Source: Lingula anatina (lineage: Eukaryota > Brachiopoda > Lingulata > Lingulida > Lingulidae). From it: a stretch of DNA of 64,000 bases. The stretch spans positions 882,959-946,958 of the forward strand of contig NW_019775968.1 in assembly GCF_001039355.2 (NCBI RefSeq). The letters are read 5' to 3'. The notes below the pieces were generated by a model. It worked only from the letters and a program-made list of their open reading frames with translations. It was not told the DNA's origin and did no database searches. The position numbers and the translations under genes are program-made. Of the stretch, positions 38,024-55,107 are shown piece by piece (position 1 is the stretch's first letter; the number at the start of each line of letters is the position of its first letter).

Positions 38024-40339
38024 TTATGTTTCATGCAAAGCATTTGAATGTCCTTCTTCAGGTTTGATAGGAGCCCACAGAGTAGGTTCCACCTCTTCAT
38101 CTGCCTTTGCAGCTTTACGCATATGGCCTGCACGTGTTGGGCTCTTTGGCACTTTTCCCTTTCCTAGAACAGAGTTTAACTTCTGCTGGAGTTCACGTAC
38201 TGCAGCCCTGATATCCAGACTCTGAGTGTGGGATCCTCTGCCAGGTTCACTGAGTGGGTAGACTAGATAAAAATCACCAACCCTCTTACGTGGACCACTT
38301 TTAATGTGAGGTTTCTGGGAATCCCCACTGTCAAACCTCCCCCCATGAGGCTTGTCTGGGCTTTGAACCGAAGACCGTCCTTGTGCGCCCATCCCTGCTC
38401 TCTCCTTATTGTGAATCTGGGACTTCAGACGAAGCTTGCTGAAACTAGAAGTCTTTTTCATTTGTTTTAAAGAAGACATGCTTCTCGTGGCCTTTTCACG
38501 GTCACCATCAAACAAGAAATGTTTGTTATTGGCATAAATGTCATCTGACTTGAATTTATGAAAGGAATTGGCATGGAAATTGCGTGACTGCAAAGGATTG
38601 TTATGGCTAGTTTGTTTTGTTTGTGACAATGAGGACTGCTTTACAGTGATCACTTGACCTTTCTTTTCTCTTCCCTCTTTCTTTTCACTAGTGGGCTGTT
38701 TGCGCTGGTCACTGAAATGAGCTTGTTTTTCAAATGCTTCTTCACTTGAAAAAGACAAGGAGTCTGCACTGTCAGGTGGAAGACTAGACATTGTTATCTC
38801 TGAATGAAATGATCCAATACTATCTTCACGGGCCATTTTTAAATCATTTCCATTTAAGTCCTTGGTCAACCTACTCAATCTTCCCTCTACTATTGTATGC
38901 AAATTATTGGCCCTTGAGTCGACTCTCTTCAAACCAGACTTTGAAGTCAGGCTTCGCTGTGTTCCATTGCTGCTACGAGGTGTGGATGATGATGTTGAAG
39001 TGTCTGAACTATCAGATCTAGATGCATTTCTGGAGTGAGCCTCTCTACTGGCAAGTGAGCGTCTGGTTTGTGCTGAATAATCAGAAAAAAGGGATAGATC
39101 ATCATCACCAGCTGTATTTACTGCTTCACTGCTTCCACTCATATTACCATTCAAGTTGATACTGGGAAGTTTGGAACCATTAGGATTTATGGCAGGCTTT
39201 TTTGATAGTTGTTTTGACACTGGTCTCTTGGCTGAATTTGGTCTAGGAGGGCGTCCAGTAAACATTCTACAAGCATAGCGTTTCTTAAAATCACTTCCAC
39301 CTCTATCTGCATCTTGGATTTTGAAGTTCAGCATATCAATCACATCATTTACCAATGGCTTTTTAACAGTCACATCTGTGACACAGTCCACACCCAGTGC
39401 AGGACTAAAATTGACTTCAAGAAGCCAAGGTTTGAGTTGATCATCAATCAAAATATCAAAACCATACAGTTCAAAGCAGTTGTTGATTTTTGGGACTTGT
39501 GGAATTTGAGCAAGTAATGTCAATATAATGAGATTCTCTATCTTGGCAAATAGAGGGCGATCATCAATATTTGCTTGATGGAGATAATATCGTAACTGTG
39601 TGAGTGTCCATTTGCAGCCAGGTCCAACTCTTTCTTTTTCTAATGTGTACATGGGCCCATGCTTGTTGATAGAAGTATTTGTAAGGTGTGAAAATACATT
39701 TGTCAAAGAGCTTAGGTCGAATTTTTCAGTACTGAAGCGCACAAGTCCCTCTTGGTAAATATAGACATACAGTGGATGGAAGCTGGACACACACACATAA
39801 ATTCTGATATCAAATTTGTATCCTGAGATGAGCAAAGGGTTTTGAATATACTTCTGGACAACTGCAGTACAATCATACTGCAGTTGGTTGATGTCTTTAA
39901 ACAAAAAGATGCCTCTTCCACGTGATAGGTCTGCTGGCTTGCATATCCAAAAGTTCAACTGGTCAGGATTGTGCTGTTTCTGTTTTGATACATCTGACAC
40001 AAAACGTGTGTAGTCATTGGGTACGTTGTATGACAAAGGACTAAAATTATATACATTAGGACCATATACTCCTTTCATTCGCTTGAGATTTCTTGCCAAG
40101 CTGTCTTTTTTAGTGATGCCTGTGGTTTTAGGATAGTGGTTAAGCCTCTGCCATGGTAGAATTTGTTCATACTCAGAGTTCCTAAATCTGCTTGTTTTCC
40201 ACCAAATGTTCCAGTCAAACTCCTCTTGAGTGTCTTCATCAAATTCAATCCATCCCCGTTCTACAAAGACATCTCTCAACAGCTCTGGCCCAACACCATT
40301 GTCATTGAGTCGAAATACCAGCTGTTTACTAAGGCTCAT
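38024..40339 (-). CDS. TTLL2: Tubulin polyglutamylase TTLL2-like
   Basis: One uninterrupted coding exon predicts 771 aa. The start is the ATG at 40337-40339 (MSLSKQLVFRLNDNG); an upstream in-frame stop and a non-ATG extension argue against a longer form. Residues ~1-340 are the TTL ATP-grasp domain: YNFSPLSYNVPNDY, WICKPADLSRGRGIFLF (nucleotide loop), SGYKFDIRIYVCV, YQEGLVRFSTEKFD, SHLTNTSINK, CFELYGFDILIDD and PWLLEVNFSPALGVD (metal-binding Glu/Asn). These match TTLL2 best. The family adds glutamate chains to tubulin, chiefly in axonemes. The C-terminal ~400 residues are Ser/Lys-rich and appear disordered. A non-coding exon precedes it (donor after 41037; acceptor before 40393), and a 7-codon upstream ORF lies just 5' of the start. 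Confidence 0.93.
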   Translation of the reverse strand: MSLSKQLVFRLNDNGVGPELLRDVFVERGWIEFDEDTQEEFDWNIWWKTSRFRNSEYEQILPWQRLNHYPKTTGITKKDSLARNLKRMKGVYGPNVYNFSPLSYNVPNDYTRFVSDVSKQKQHNPDQLNFWICKPADLSRGRGIFLFKDINQLQYDCTAVVQKYIQNPLLISGYKFDIRIYVCVSSFHPLYVYIYQEGLVRFSTEKFDLSSLTNVFSHLTNTSINKHGPMYTLEKERVGPGCKWTLTQLRYYLHQANIDDRPLFAKIENLIILTLLAQIPQVPKINNCFELYGFDILIDDQLKPWLLEVNFSPALGVDCVTDVTVKKPLVNDVIDMLNFKIQDADRGGSDFKKRYACRMFTGRPPRPNSAKRPVSKQLSKKPAINPNGSKLPSINLNGNMSGSSEAVNTAGDDDLSLFSDYSAQTRRSLASREAHSRNASRSDSSDTSTSSSTPRSSNGTQRSLTSKSGLKRVDSRANNLHTIVEGRLSRLTKDLNGNDLKMAREDSIGSFHSEITMSSLPPDSADSLSFSSEEAFEKQAHFSDQRKQPTSEKKEGREKKGQVITVKQSSLSQTKQTSHNNPLQSRNFHANSFHKFKSDDIYANNKHFLFDGDREKATRSMSSLKQMKKTSSFSKLRLKSQIHNKERAGMGAQGRSSVQSPDKPHGGRFDSGDSQKPHIKSGPRKRVGDFYLVYPLSEPGRGSHTQSLDIRAAVRELQQKLNSVLGKGKVPKSPTRAGHMRKAAKADEEVEPTLWAPIKPEEGHSNALHET

Positions 40340-41036
40340 GCTGTTGTCAGCTAGCAAACCTGGCTGTCATTTTCCTTATGAGTGGCATTATACCTGAGAA
40401 TATAGACAAACATGAGATCTGAGTTTCTTAGTTGAGACACACATTTTTACAAAAAATAACCTTAACATGTTATGATTACATTTTTTTATAAATGATAGGG
40501 GAGGAATTTACTAACTGATGCTAGCAGCAAGATGAAGTACAGTAGCAGAAACTTGAGAAAAATAGAAAAAGAATTTGCAAAACACTGTCATAAAATATCT
40601 TTCTTTTTTGTGAAAAATGCACAAGACATATAGATTATGACATTTATTATCTATAAACCTTCCTAGTTAAACCTCTGGAACCCACAAATGTGTCCTCTGA
40701 TAATAACCGATGACCATCAGGCAAATTTGGAAATTTTACCGATTTCCTTAGATTTTCGCGTGTATGAGATTTTTTAACATTGATCTGTGTGACATCTACA
40801 TAAGACATAGGTGGATCAATCTGAGTTTTTGTAAATCATACACAGGGCCTGTATCAATATCACTTCGACGATTCTTTCTAGCTTCTGCTTGGGCGGTAAG
40901 ACATCTTAACTGTGTGGTTGCATGATACCGCTCAAAAGGAATCATAAGTAACCGAATGGTGCTATGCCATTGCGTTAAACATAAAAAAAGTTCAATCATG
41001 TATGCTGATGATAGCTTTGATTGTTAATATACTTAC

Positions 41037-41135
41037 CGAGATACAACATTCTGTCTGTATCTACAGGTAACACCACCTGCCCTAGCCAGTAGACATCACC
41101 TCACCAAATGACATTCACTGTTGTTACCACGTGAC
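41037..41135 (-). promoter_or_regulatory. TTLL2 5' UTR exon and X-box-like promoter element
   Basis: A strong donor (CTCG/GTAAGT) after 41037 marks a likely non-coding first exon. About 90 bp upstream, 41123-41135 reads GTCACGTGGTAAC on the gene strand, an RFX X-box (GTNRCC, 0-3 nt, RGYAAC) with one mismatch. It contains an E-box, and a CCAAT-type ATTGG lies nearby. The transcription start was not observed. Confidence 0.45.
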
Positions 41136-41248
41136 TATCTCTCTATGCCAACAGCCAATCAGAAAGCACAAAAACCAGATTTGTTACATATATATTTCTA
41201 CTCGTCTCAACTATCGCATTGATTGCATTTTTGTAGCCTTTTGTAGTC

Positions 41249-41473
41249 TAGGGGTGCTTTCCCAGAGATTTAGATCGATCTAGAGATTAAGATTTAGATC
41301 GACCTAACTCCCTGGGGGTAAATTGCAGTCAGCCGAGCGGGCATCATAGTTAATTACCCCCTTACAGCTTTTAGTAGGCGGGACAGACGCTTAAGCCGGC
41401 CAAGCTGACAGTAATCAAGTGAGACTCCCCACAGGGATAGATCGATCTAAAATTCTATGGAAATGGGGTGTAG
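41249..41473. mobile_element. MITE family A, copy 2
   Basis: Same family and orientation as 26896-27127. Ends GGTGCTTTCCCAGAGATTTAG and, at the right, the complement of CCCCATTTCCATAGAATTTTAG; TAG flanks both ends. It sits just upstream of the TTLL2 promoter. Confidence 0.88.
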
Positions 41474-41569
41474 TATTATATATTATTTCATCTCGGTGGA
41501 GAAAACCCTTGTTTTTACCAAAATATTTACTTTGGGATTTTTTACTTGTCTTTTGTGCCCTCACATGTA

Positions 41570-41630
41570 TATTATATTATATTATATTATATTATATTAT
41601 ATTATATTATATTATATTATATTATATTAT
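41570..41630. repeat. (ATTAT)n pentanucleotide microsatellite
   Basis: About 12 exact units of ATTAT, directly after MITE copy 2 and a short unique spacer. Confidence 0.97.
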
Positions 41631-41950
41631 AGCAGTTAAGTTAGAGAAATCTATACCACCTTGAAACAATGTTTTTTCAATTAACTGAATAAATGAGTTA
41701 AATTTTTTTGCAGTAGTGTACAGAAATATACAAGCATTTATAAAAGTATATTTTTTTAATGTGAATGACTTAAAGGCCGTTGACAAATACTAGTAAATCA
41801 TTTGCAAAAAAAAAAAAAAAAAGATTCACCTAAATAAGCAGAATTACCTGTTCTTAAAAGTATAGGAACCCACCACCTTAAAAAATTCTCAATTTCAAAT
41901 GTGAAGTGTATCACAATTTGATTACTGTCAGTGACAGTGATACATAATGG

Positions 41951-41985
41951 CCATAGAAGTAGAGAAACTTTCTCTACTTCTATGG
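41951..41985. repeat. Perfect 17-bp inverted repeat, 1-nt spacer
   Basis: CCATAGAAGTAGAGAAA at 41951-41967 is mirrored exactly at 41969-41985. The almost loop-less palindrome may be a cruciform site or the end-to-end remains of a transposon. The surrounding 41640-43150 has no gene that I recognise. Confidence 0.92.
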
Positions 41986-43159
41986 TAATGCTTTCTATAG
42001 TTGTTTTTTATAATGATTGCATTGATAGCTTCTCTGAGAACTAAGAAACCCTTCAGGCAAAATAAGTTTTTTTCCTGAAATTCACTTATTTCTACTGTGG
42101 ATGGGAGCAGAGGGTGGACTGCTCTTTTCTCACTTTTAGGGGTGTGTCAACGAAGGGAGAGGAGGTGATCGCTCCACACTTACAGGACTCCCCTTTCCCT
42201 TTGATATTCCTGGTCACAGGTCTGTCTGTACAAGAAATTTCAGGACATACCCAACGTGAAACTTACCTATAACACATACATAATAATGAATTTTTTGTTG
42301 CCATTGGTTTTTAAAAACACATGTATTTGTCAAGTTACCTCACTTCCTTGAGGCAACTTAAAAATAAGACAGAAAAAAATGCCATGGGAGGCAATTGATC
42401 ACAGAAATACAATTTGATAAATAACAATGTCCATTCCATTTTTTAATAAATAGAATGTATAGTCAAGTATAGAATGACACGTAGACAATATACTGTTAAT
42501 CTATCACCAGCTTCTTTATTCTCACTGTAGAAATACATTTGCACATACACTATACATCTGATGAGTGATGAATGACTGAAGAAAAACAAAGAATGACCTG
42601 TTGTGGGGAATTTATATCTCCCACTCATGTGACCCACGTGACAGAATAAGTAACTATACTTGTCAACCAGTTACAAAAATATTAGGTAACAACCTGTTGA
42701 ACTATTCTTTTAACTATTTAGGGAAAAAATAGACAAGGTCAAGCAACAGCAAGAAAAAAGAAAGCAAAGAAACACAGAATTTGGATAATATTGAACTTTA
42801 AAATAAATGATAAATCCAAAAATTTTGAAAAAAAATGTGACTTAATTTAAGACCCAAGATATTTGACAAAAAGGCATTTTATCTGTTCCTACTTACTAAA
42901 AAAAATAATGACTTTTTCATACTTAGATTAAAAAATAATTATTCAGAGAGACCCAAACCTTCGATAGACAAAAAGGTCCTACAAGCCTTTTTTCATTCCC
43001 TGTATACTGGTACCTTCTACCAGGGTGGGAGATATTAGAGGCACATTTTCCACCAGCCACCCTGTAGCTTTTGGTCAGATGGAAGCAATTAAACCTGCAC
43101 ATGTGCAGATGGCATTGTACTCACTCCGTAGGGAGCTACTTTGGGAGATTCCCCAGTTA

Positions 43160-43611
43160 ACTTCAATCTTAAGTAATTAACAAGCTATTCAGAAGGGGCT
43201 ATTTTTATCTGTCACAAAAGAGCAATTGATTAAATTCAGATCAATTAACTGAGTAGTTATGCAAACAATTACCAGCCATGTAATCAACCTAGAGATTTCA
43301 GCACAGGGTCTGGCTAAATTGGCTAAACTGAGATGTGGGGTGGCCCCACTCAGAACAGAAACTGGACGGTATGAAAAACTTCCAATCCTGTAGAGAACCT
43401 GTGTGCTCTGTGAATCAGGCTGTGTTGAGGATGAAATTCATTTCTTAATTAATTGTCCTTTTTTTAATGATCATCATATTGATTTAATAAGAACTGCTAA
43501 ATGTTTTAAGCCAGATTTTGATTTATTGGATGAACAAAGCAAATTTCTTTTCCTGATTGACGATCCGAAAATGATTTTTAGCACTGCCAAAGCCTGTAGC
43601 CTTTTCTAGGA
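43160..43611 (+). mobile_element. 5'-truncated LINE: C-terminal end of reverse transcriptase ORF
   Basis: The translated frame shows LAKLRCGVAPLRTETGRYE, an in-frame stop, then CVLCESGCVEDEIHFLINC and DDPKMIFSTAKACSLF. This is the Cys-His-rich C-terminal region typical of many invertebrate non-LTR retrotransposons (RCGVAPLR..ETGRY, then C..C, EDE.H.L..C). Upstream sequence is too decayed to assign. Its last ~175 bp is repeated at 45243-45415 as part of the 1.8-kb duplication. Confidence 0.75.
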
Positions 43612-43986
43612 TTAAGAAGAGATTTTAAGTATTTAAACTGGAATTAGTTTTTGGTCTCTCGTAGTTCTTTATAGAACTGCCTTGTTGTAATGATGTTTTA
43701 ACTTGTATTGTTTTTGTTTCCTAGTGCCAAAGTTTTGTTCAGCTGTTTAGGTAATATCATTCTGGTTCTTTTGACTCGAGTTCAGCACAAATGGGTTCCT
43801 GCACCTTTTCCCCTGGCTCCTTAAATATTAAAAAGAATTTAAAATTAATAGTGATAAGATAAAAAGAACTGATTCAGAGCTCAAAAACTGCCATATGAAA
43901 TATGTCCTTTTTACATTGAAATCAACTGAAGGACTTCCTCCAAAAAATTTTACTAGACAGTTCACATGATTGACGCATAAACACTT

Positions 43987-45241
<1,255 letters not shown>

Positions 45242-45242
45242 N

Positions 45243-49274
<4,032 letters not shown>

Positions 49275-49630
49275 GCTGGAGTGCTGAAGATTTAATCGCC
49301 GAGCTGTTTACATGTGACACGTGCAATCTGTGGCCTTGACCTGCGAACACTAGTCCCCAGATACTTTAAATCAAATAAAATAAAGAATGACATGGAAACT
49401 ATTTGTTATTATAAGGTTAAGTACAAAGTATTAAATATATTTTTATAAAGGTTTCCCTAAAACAAAAACTTAGCTTTGAGAGTAAGGGCTTGATTCATTC
49501 GGAACTCCTCGACAATTTCCGGCTATCTTCCGAACGCCTATGATGACGCAGGAATCAATCGACGGTGAGCGAGCGGTGAGCGGGCTTGATTTTGACTAGC
49601 GACATCTATTTTCCATGTTTACTTCCGGTT
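49275..49630. promoter_or_regulatory. ASPDH-DRC2 divergent promoter region
   Basis: The first coding exons of ASPDH (minus) and the likely first exon of DRC2 (plus, near 49650-49716) face away from each other across less than 500 bp. An ETS-type ACTTCCGG lies at 49621-49628. A short bidirectional promoter is the simplest reading. Confidence 0.5.
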
Positions 49631-49645
49631 GTTGTCCGTAGCAAC
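49631..49645 (+). promoter_or_regulatory. RFX X-box-like motif upstream of DRC2
   Basis: GTTGTCCGTAGCAAC fits the X-box (GTNRCC, 3-nt spacer, RGYAAC) with one mismatch and is nearly palindromic. It lies about 70 bp before a good donor (TTAAG/GTAAGA after 49716) that would end a non-coding DRC2 exon; the matching acceptor is TTTTAG just before 50904. RFX factors drive ciliary genes, so this fits. Confidence 0.6.
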
Positions 49646-49716
49646 AAAGAATCCGTGAACACTGCGACATCCGACATTATACTATCAATATATTTTCGTG
49701 GTTTAGTCAAATTAAG

Positions 49717-50903
49717 GTAAGATATTGCAAGCATATGAATAATGGGATTTTTCTATGCATCAAACTTGGAAATGAGTAGAGAACGTATATCTCTCATGGT
49801 ACTGTTAAAATGTGTTTTGATGATTGATCGACACTTTATGCATTTGACAAGTTGTTTGACACTTTGGCACTGAAGTCGTAAATCTTCACAAATTGAAAAT
49901 ATTGAGCCCAGTCTTACCTACCTATGCAAATTATGATAGATCACTAAAGGGTCATCCCAGCAACTCTGCAGTCGGCTATTCATTGCCTGCTACCTTGGTT
50001 CTATGGAATATTATGTAAGTTTTATCTCTGGAATGTTGTGGTTCTTCACAATTACCCCCCCCCCCCCCCCCAGTACATTGAAATAGAATTGGTAAGTCCT
50101 TCCAAAGCTTATCAAGTTTGTTTTCAAAACTATTGATTGGCAGTGCTGTGACAACTTCTATATGCAAACTGTTCCAAATATATGTGGTTCTGACTGAGAA
50201 AACATTGCTTCTGATAATATTTGTCTTAGTACATGTACTTTTGCTACTGATAAGGTCACTGTTGCTGCATGTAAAATGCACAAGGTTTTTATTTTTATTG
50301 TGAAGTTCCTGCATCTGGTGAAAACATTATAAATGCAAGTGTCAGGTAAAAAATACAGTAGAATAGTACGATTCTACATGTACAAGATGGTACTCCATGT
50401 ACATCTGCCACAAAAAAAAAAAAATGTCTGGAGATGAACAAATATGGAAAGCAACATGTGCATATTGTGGTCATACTGCATAGATTTACATCAGAGCATT
50501 TTTGCATAAATAAACCTAAAAATACCACTGATGGGGTAGTGGCGAAAAAACAGTGGTTGGAATGATTAAAATATTGCTGGTTCTGCACTTATGAACACTG
50601 GTAATGTATGCAGTCAAAGTCATCATGTCTTTCAATGTTGTGTTTTGAACTTGAAATGATAATTTTGATGTCCTTTTTGAAGATATTTATTTGGCAGTTA
50701 TCAGTAATATGCTAATCTGAGTCATACATATTTTGGCAACATGCATATTTTGACCAGGCATGTGAGTGTGAGAGATAGGTAAGCCTGTGAAAAATTCATA
50801 TCTATGTATCCTTCGCATGTATGAGTTTTTGGTTCAAAAATTTTTAGATGTTTTGAACTCTGTCTTGTGACTTAGATATATGGGATTATTCTGTTTATTT
50901 TAG
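49717..50903 (+). other. Probable first intron of DRC2 (5' UTR)
   Basis: No coding sequence was recognised. It contains a 17-C homopolymer (50055-50071). Short ORFs in this interval have no homology that I can see. Confidence 0.5.
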
Positions 50904-50911
50904 ATACCAAA

Positions 50912-53900
50912 ATGCCAAAGAAAAAGTCAGGCAAACTGTCCAAGATGACGGAGGAGGAGAGGCTTCTGTATATGGAGACACAGAGGCTAGCAGAGGAAGA
51001 GATGAGGAAAAAGAAAGAAGACATGCTTACTCAGTTTCTAAAGGTACACATTTGCTCACAATAATATTTTATTTTTCTATTTTTCTAATTAAAATGTATA
51101 ACTTGTTACTACAGATATTCATCTTGTTGCAGATCCTAATAAGTTTTCACTTGCACTATATGCTCAGATAAGAATGGTCTCTGTAACTTGGTGAAGATGG
51201 TATGAATATCTCATGTATCTCTTTCTCAATACTATTTATATGCTGTTTATGTTTGGTTCTATATTAATGTTCTTTAGGATAAACTGTCCAAAGAAGAAAG
51301 AGCCTCAAAATTCAATTTATACAAGCTCAATCACCAATGGCGCAACATCATGAGAGAAGCAAAATCTAAGGAACTCAAGAAGGACATTGAGATCCTAAGT
51401 CAGACATTTGAAAGAATTGTGGATAGAAAGGAAAGTGTTATCAAGTCTCTGGCTAAAGATTTATTGGAAGCAGAAGAGCAATATGCCATGGCATTAAGAA
51501 GTCATTTGCAGAATGTTGACAATTTGATAGGTAAGCCATAAATATGTTATAAATATCTTCACATTTCTTGGCATACAGCTGCAATAATCCTTTTAGTTGA
51601 TAGATTCATAGTATGAACCCTGCATTAGGCTATATTTTTACAAGGCTATATTTTTATATTTGTTTTTAAAGTAAAAAGAAAAAATGTCAAATGAAAATTC
51701 TTTTTGAAGGAATTAATGTTAAGAAATTCATTTGAACAGCCTTTTTAACTGATGTGTTATATTGTTTGACAGCCCTCCAAAACCAGAGGTTAGACACACT
51801 GAAATTGGAATATGAGGAAGAATTGGAAATGCTAAAGAAGGAGTTTGATACAGAGAGAGCACTCATGATTGAACAGCATTTGCAGGAAATGAATGATTTG
51901 GCAGATATTATGTTTGCTATGGAGCAGAACTTTAATGAGCGTGAAAATGATGCAAAATCTGATTTCCAGAGCCTGAGGGATGAGATTAAAAATAAAGTAA
52001 GTTTACCATTTATTACTTTTAAGTCACTTCTAACTAACATCAGATGTATTTTTATTTTTATATTTTGCAAAGAGGTGTCATTTAATACAGCTTTGCTTGA
52101 CCTTACATTTAGAATTACACATTTAGTGACACATGAATGTATTGATTTAAAAATGTTCCCTTTATTTTAGAATTTGGAAGAGAAGCATGCACTGAGGGTC
52201 AATTTGGAAGGAAAGGTGGAAGGATTATGGAAAGACTTTGAGAACTCTTTACAAACTTATAGCTCAACAACAGAGGAAAGGCGCAAAGCATTTGAGGATT
52301 TAAAAACTAAGGATGAAAAAAGTGCTAGTGAAATAGAAACACAGATGAGGAAATTGCAAAGAATTGCAGATCACATTAGTCAGCTGAAAGCAAAGATGGC
52401 ACAAAATGCCAAAGAAAATGAAGAGCGAAATAGACACCTTAAAGAGGTAAGTACATTTTTGCAGTTAGTTGCCATGAAATATTTCACACAAATACAAAAT
52501 TATCTGCAATTTGTTTCTCATATTTGAAATATTCATTCATGATTATAGTGTGAATATTCATTGTTCAGATTTGTACCTTTTTAGTATGCTGCTGATGGTT
52601 CCATTCTGTTGTCATCTGGACTTGTTTGCAACTGACAGCTTTTATCGACTTACTCTAACTCTGTGAAGAGACATCATGGAGCGTATACCTTTTTTAAAAA
52701 AGATTTTGTAAATAAATAACAATTTTATATACCTTATTCTAGGAACGAGAAGTTATGGTAGCACACTTCAGAGAACTAAAATCCCAGATGAACAAGCTAC
52801 GTGACTTAGAGAGAGAAAGATTAACAAAATTAACGTTGGAAAGCAATGCATCAATAAAGGAACTAAAAAGAGTGTCAGAAAAGGTGAGGAAATATTTTTT
52901 CCATTTAATGATTATCCTAGCGAAGGATTATAATTGACCTGGAATATTCTTCTCATAAATCTAAAATAGAAAATTTTAACAATTAAGTTGTCTATAGCAG
53001 ATTTGGCCCATTGAATGATGTTTACCTCTTAATTTTTGTTTAGAAGTATAGTAATTGGTTTTTTATTTTTAAATACTAGCTGCACACTTTGTAGAAAGTG
53101 TAAGAAATTATAAGATAAATTTTTGTCATTAATTTAGGGTGAGCGTATCCTAAAATTAGCTGAAATGAGCAGAAAGTGTGAGACAGAGGAAGAGAAAGTG
53201 CTTCCATTTTATGCCTCATCTTTGACACAAGAAGAACAGGAAGATGTGGCAGCAGCTGTGGCTGAACCACCATCAGAAAGATTAGCCTCGGTAAGTGTAT
53301 CATGCATAAATAGTATTTCAGTGCCCAAGATAGTACTACCTCTACAGAGATGCAACATTGATCAGTTGAATTTTTTACTGCAATGGGGAGAAACAAGAGA
53401 ATCACTAGTACAGATTATTTAATATTTTTGGTTTTGAGTTAAATATTGTGCAGTGATATTTTTCACAATTTGATGGTACAGAACAAAACTTTGAACAAAC
53501 CAGTGACCTTAATTGATGTCCCACATTTCAGGTTATGCATGAGTATGCTGCCTTAGAAAACTTTTGGAAGCGCTATAACAAAGTTCTACTAGACAAGTGT
53601 GCATTGGACAAGGAAAAGCATACATTGGTGGATGAAAACCAGAAACTGCGCATGTTGTTGAAGCAGTATTTGGATGGTATCTCTGTGAATGATGAGATTC
53701 TGAGCCAAGTGAACCCTCTCTTCATTGTCAATAATCAAACAAATGTCAAGTATGTGGAGCAAAATTTTAATTTTTACTTAGCTGTAGATATTATATATTC
53801 TTAACTGGCATTATTTAACTTAACACTATTGTAAAATCCACTATACCACTTCTTACTATTCTTTTCTTTAGATTGGCCTTTATGTTAGAAATAATCCCAA

Positions 53901-54075
53901 TTTTGTAAAAAGTAAAAGGAGAATACTATGTTGTGTGTAAAGATGAAATAAAAAGAACTTGATTTTGTTTTTTTTCAGGATGAACGTCCCTGTATCAGAT
54001 CCCCGTGTGAGGAGACCACAGCACACAGTAGTAGAAGCAGCACATGTAATAGGACGATCAGTGCAGCCATCTTAG
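50912..54075 (+). CDS. DRC2: Dynein regulatory complex subunit 2 (CCDC65)
   Basis: Eight exons join in phase to 497 aa (human 484): 50912-51043, 51278-51530, 51773-51996, 52171-52446, 52743-52883, 53138-53290, 53532-53749, 53979-54075. DRC2 is a coiled-coil subunit of the nexin link (N-DRC) between axonemal doublet microtubules, needed for regulated ciliary beating. Matching landmarks: [16 protein letters not shown] start, [103 protein letters not shown] and NPLFIVNNQ. It is coiled coil almost throughout. Head-to-head with ASPDH, with an X-box-like element upstream. Confidence 0.97.
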
Positions 54076-55107
54076 GACTGAAAAAATCTAAAATCCCCGT
54101 AGTAAAAAAAAAAGGGAGAAATTTATCTCATGAAAACTCATTCATGTGCTGAATGGCATACATCACAGGATTAGGAAATTTATATGAACTATCCACTTAT
54201 TTACTTGTGTACATGTATATCTCAAACAAGAAATTGAAAGAAAGTTTTTTTACAATGATGATAAGAGTAAAAAAATAAATGTAAATAGGTATATGGTACA
54301 TGTAAAAAATAAAAATAAGATACATATTTTTCCTTCGGTTTTGCTTTGCTATCAGTTCGACTTATATTTTATGGATTCCTGAAAGTGTTTGAAAGAGATA
54401 AAGATGTATTAATTGTAAATGTCATTTCTTTTTTTTTTTTCAAAATTAAAAAAAAAGAAAGAATACTTTGTTACTTGATCAGGGAATCATACAATTATAT
54501 ATATATGCAATTGATTGACAATATATATCCTCAATGAGCAATATTTAAAACATTTCTTTTTCAAGCGAAACGTCGAAATTCTACGTCATAAACGGCCCTG
54601 CGCTCTCTACAAGACTTGCTCTGTTGTCACTGAATAATGGAATGTACCAAGCCCCTTAGTAGCCTGTGCATGCGATTTAGATGGTCCCCAAACATGCAAA
54701 AGCGATGTGAACCATGTCGATGTTGGATCTTATATAATATGCGAAATTGACACGAGCCGTGTCACATTTTTCATTTACTGTGGTGTTTTGATCCCAAAAT
54801 GAATATGTTATAAAACACGGAATCGACATGTCCGTGTCTAGTAGTTAAACAGGTCCCATGGAAACGAGATTGCCCCGGGCCACGTCGCATTCGTCTTTTG
54901 ATGTGGAATTTTGAGCCTAAAATGACTATGTTATCAAACACAAAATAGAGATAGCTCATGAAGATAGGCTGTGCTGTGCATATCTTTCGAATGCAAGGTA
55001 TAACTTCGGCGGAGAATACAGAAACAGTCCTCATATCATGCAAGTAAAGGTCGGGTACAAAACCAAGAAAAAATAATTCAAAGAGGTGGAGGACTATTGG
55101 CCAAGTT
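54076..55107. other. DRC2 3' flank with a diverged tandem repeat
   Basis: No gene was recognised. Two related units of about 123 bp start near 54779 and 54902 (TGTGG..., TTTTGA.CC.AAAATGA.TATGTTAT.AAACAC). The first ~250 bp may be DRC2 3' UTR. Confidence 0.5.

Noticed and set aside
43403-43609. Short gene with a Cys-rich start
   Set aside because: It is the C-terminal end of a LINE reverse-transcriptase frame, with a stop just upstream.
54771-55043. 90-codon minus-strand ORF with an internal repeat
   Set aside because: The repeat comes from a ~123-bp DNA duplication; no start context, splice sites or homology.
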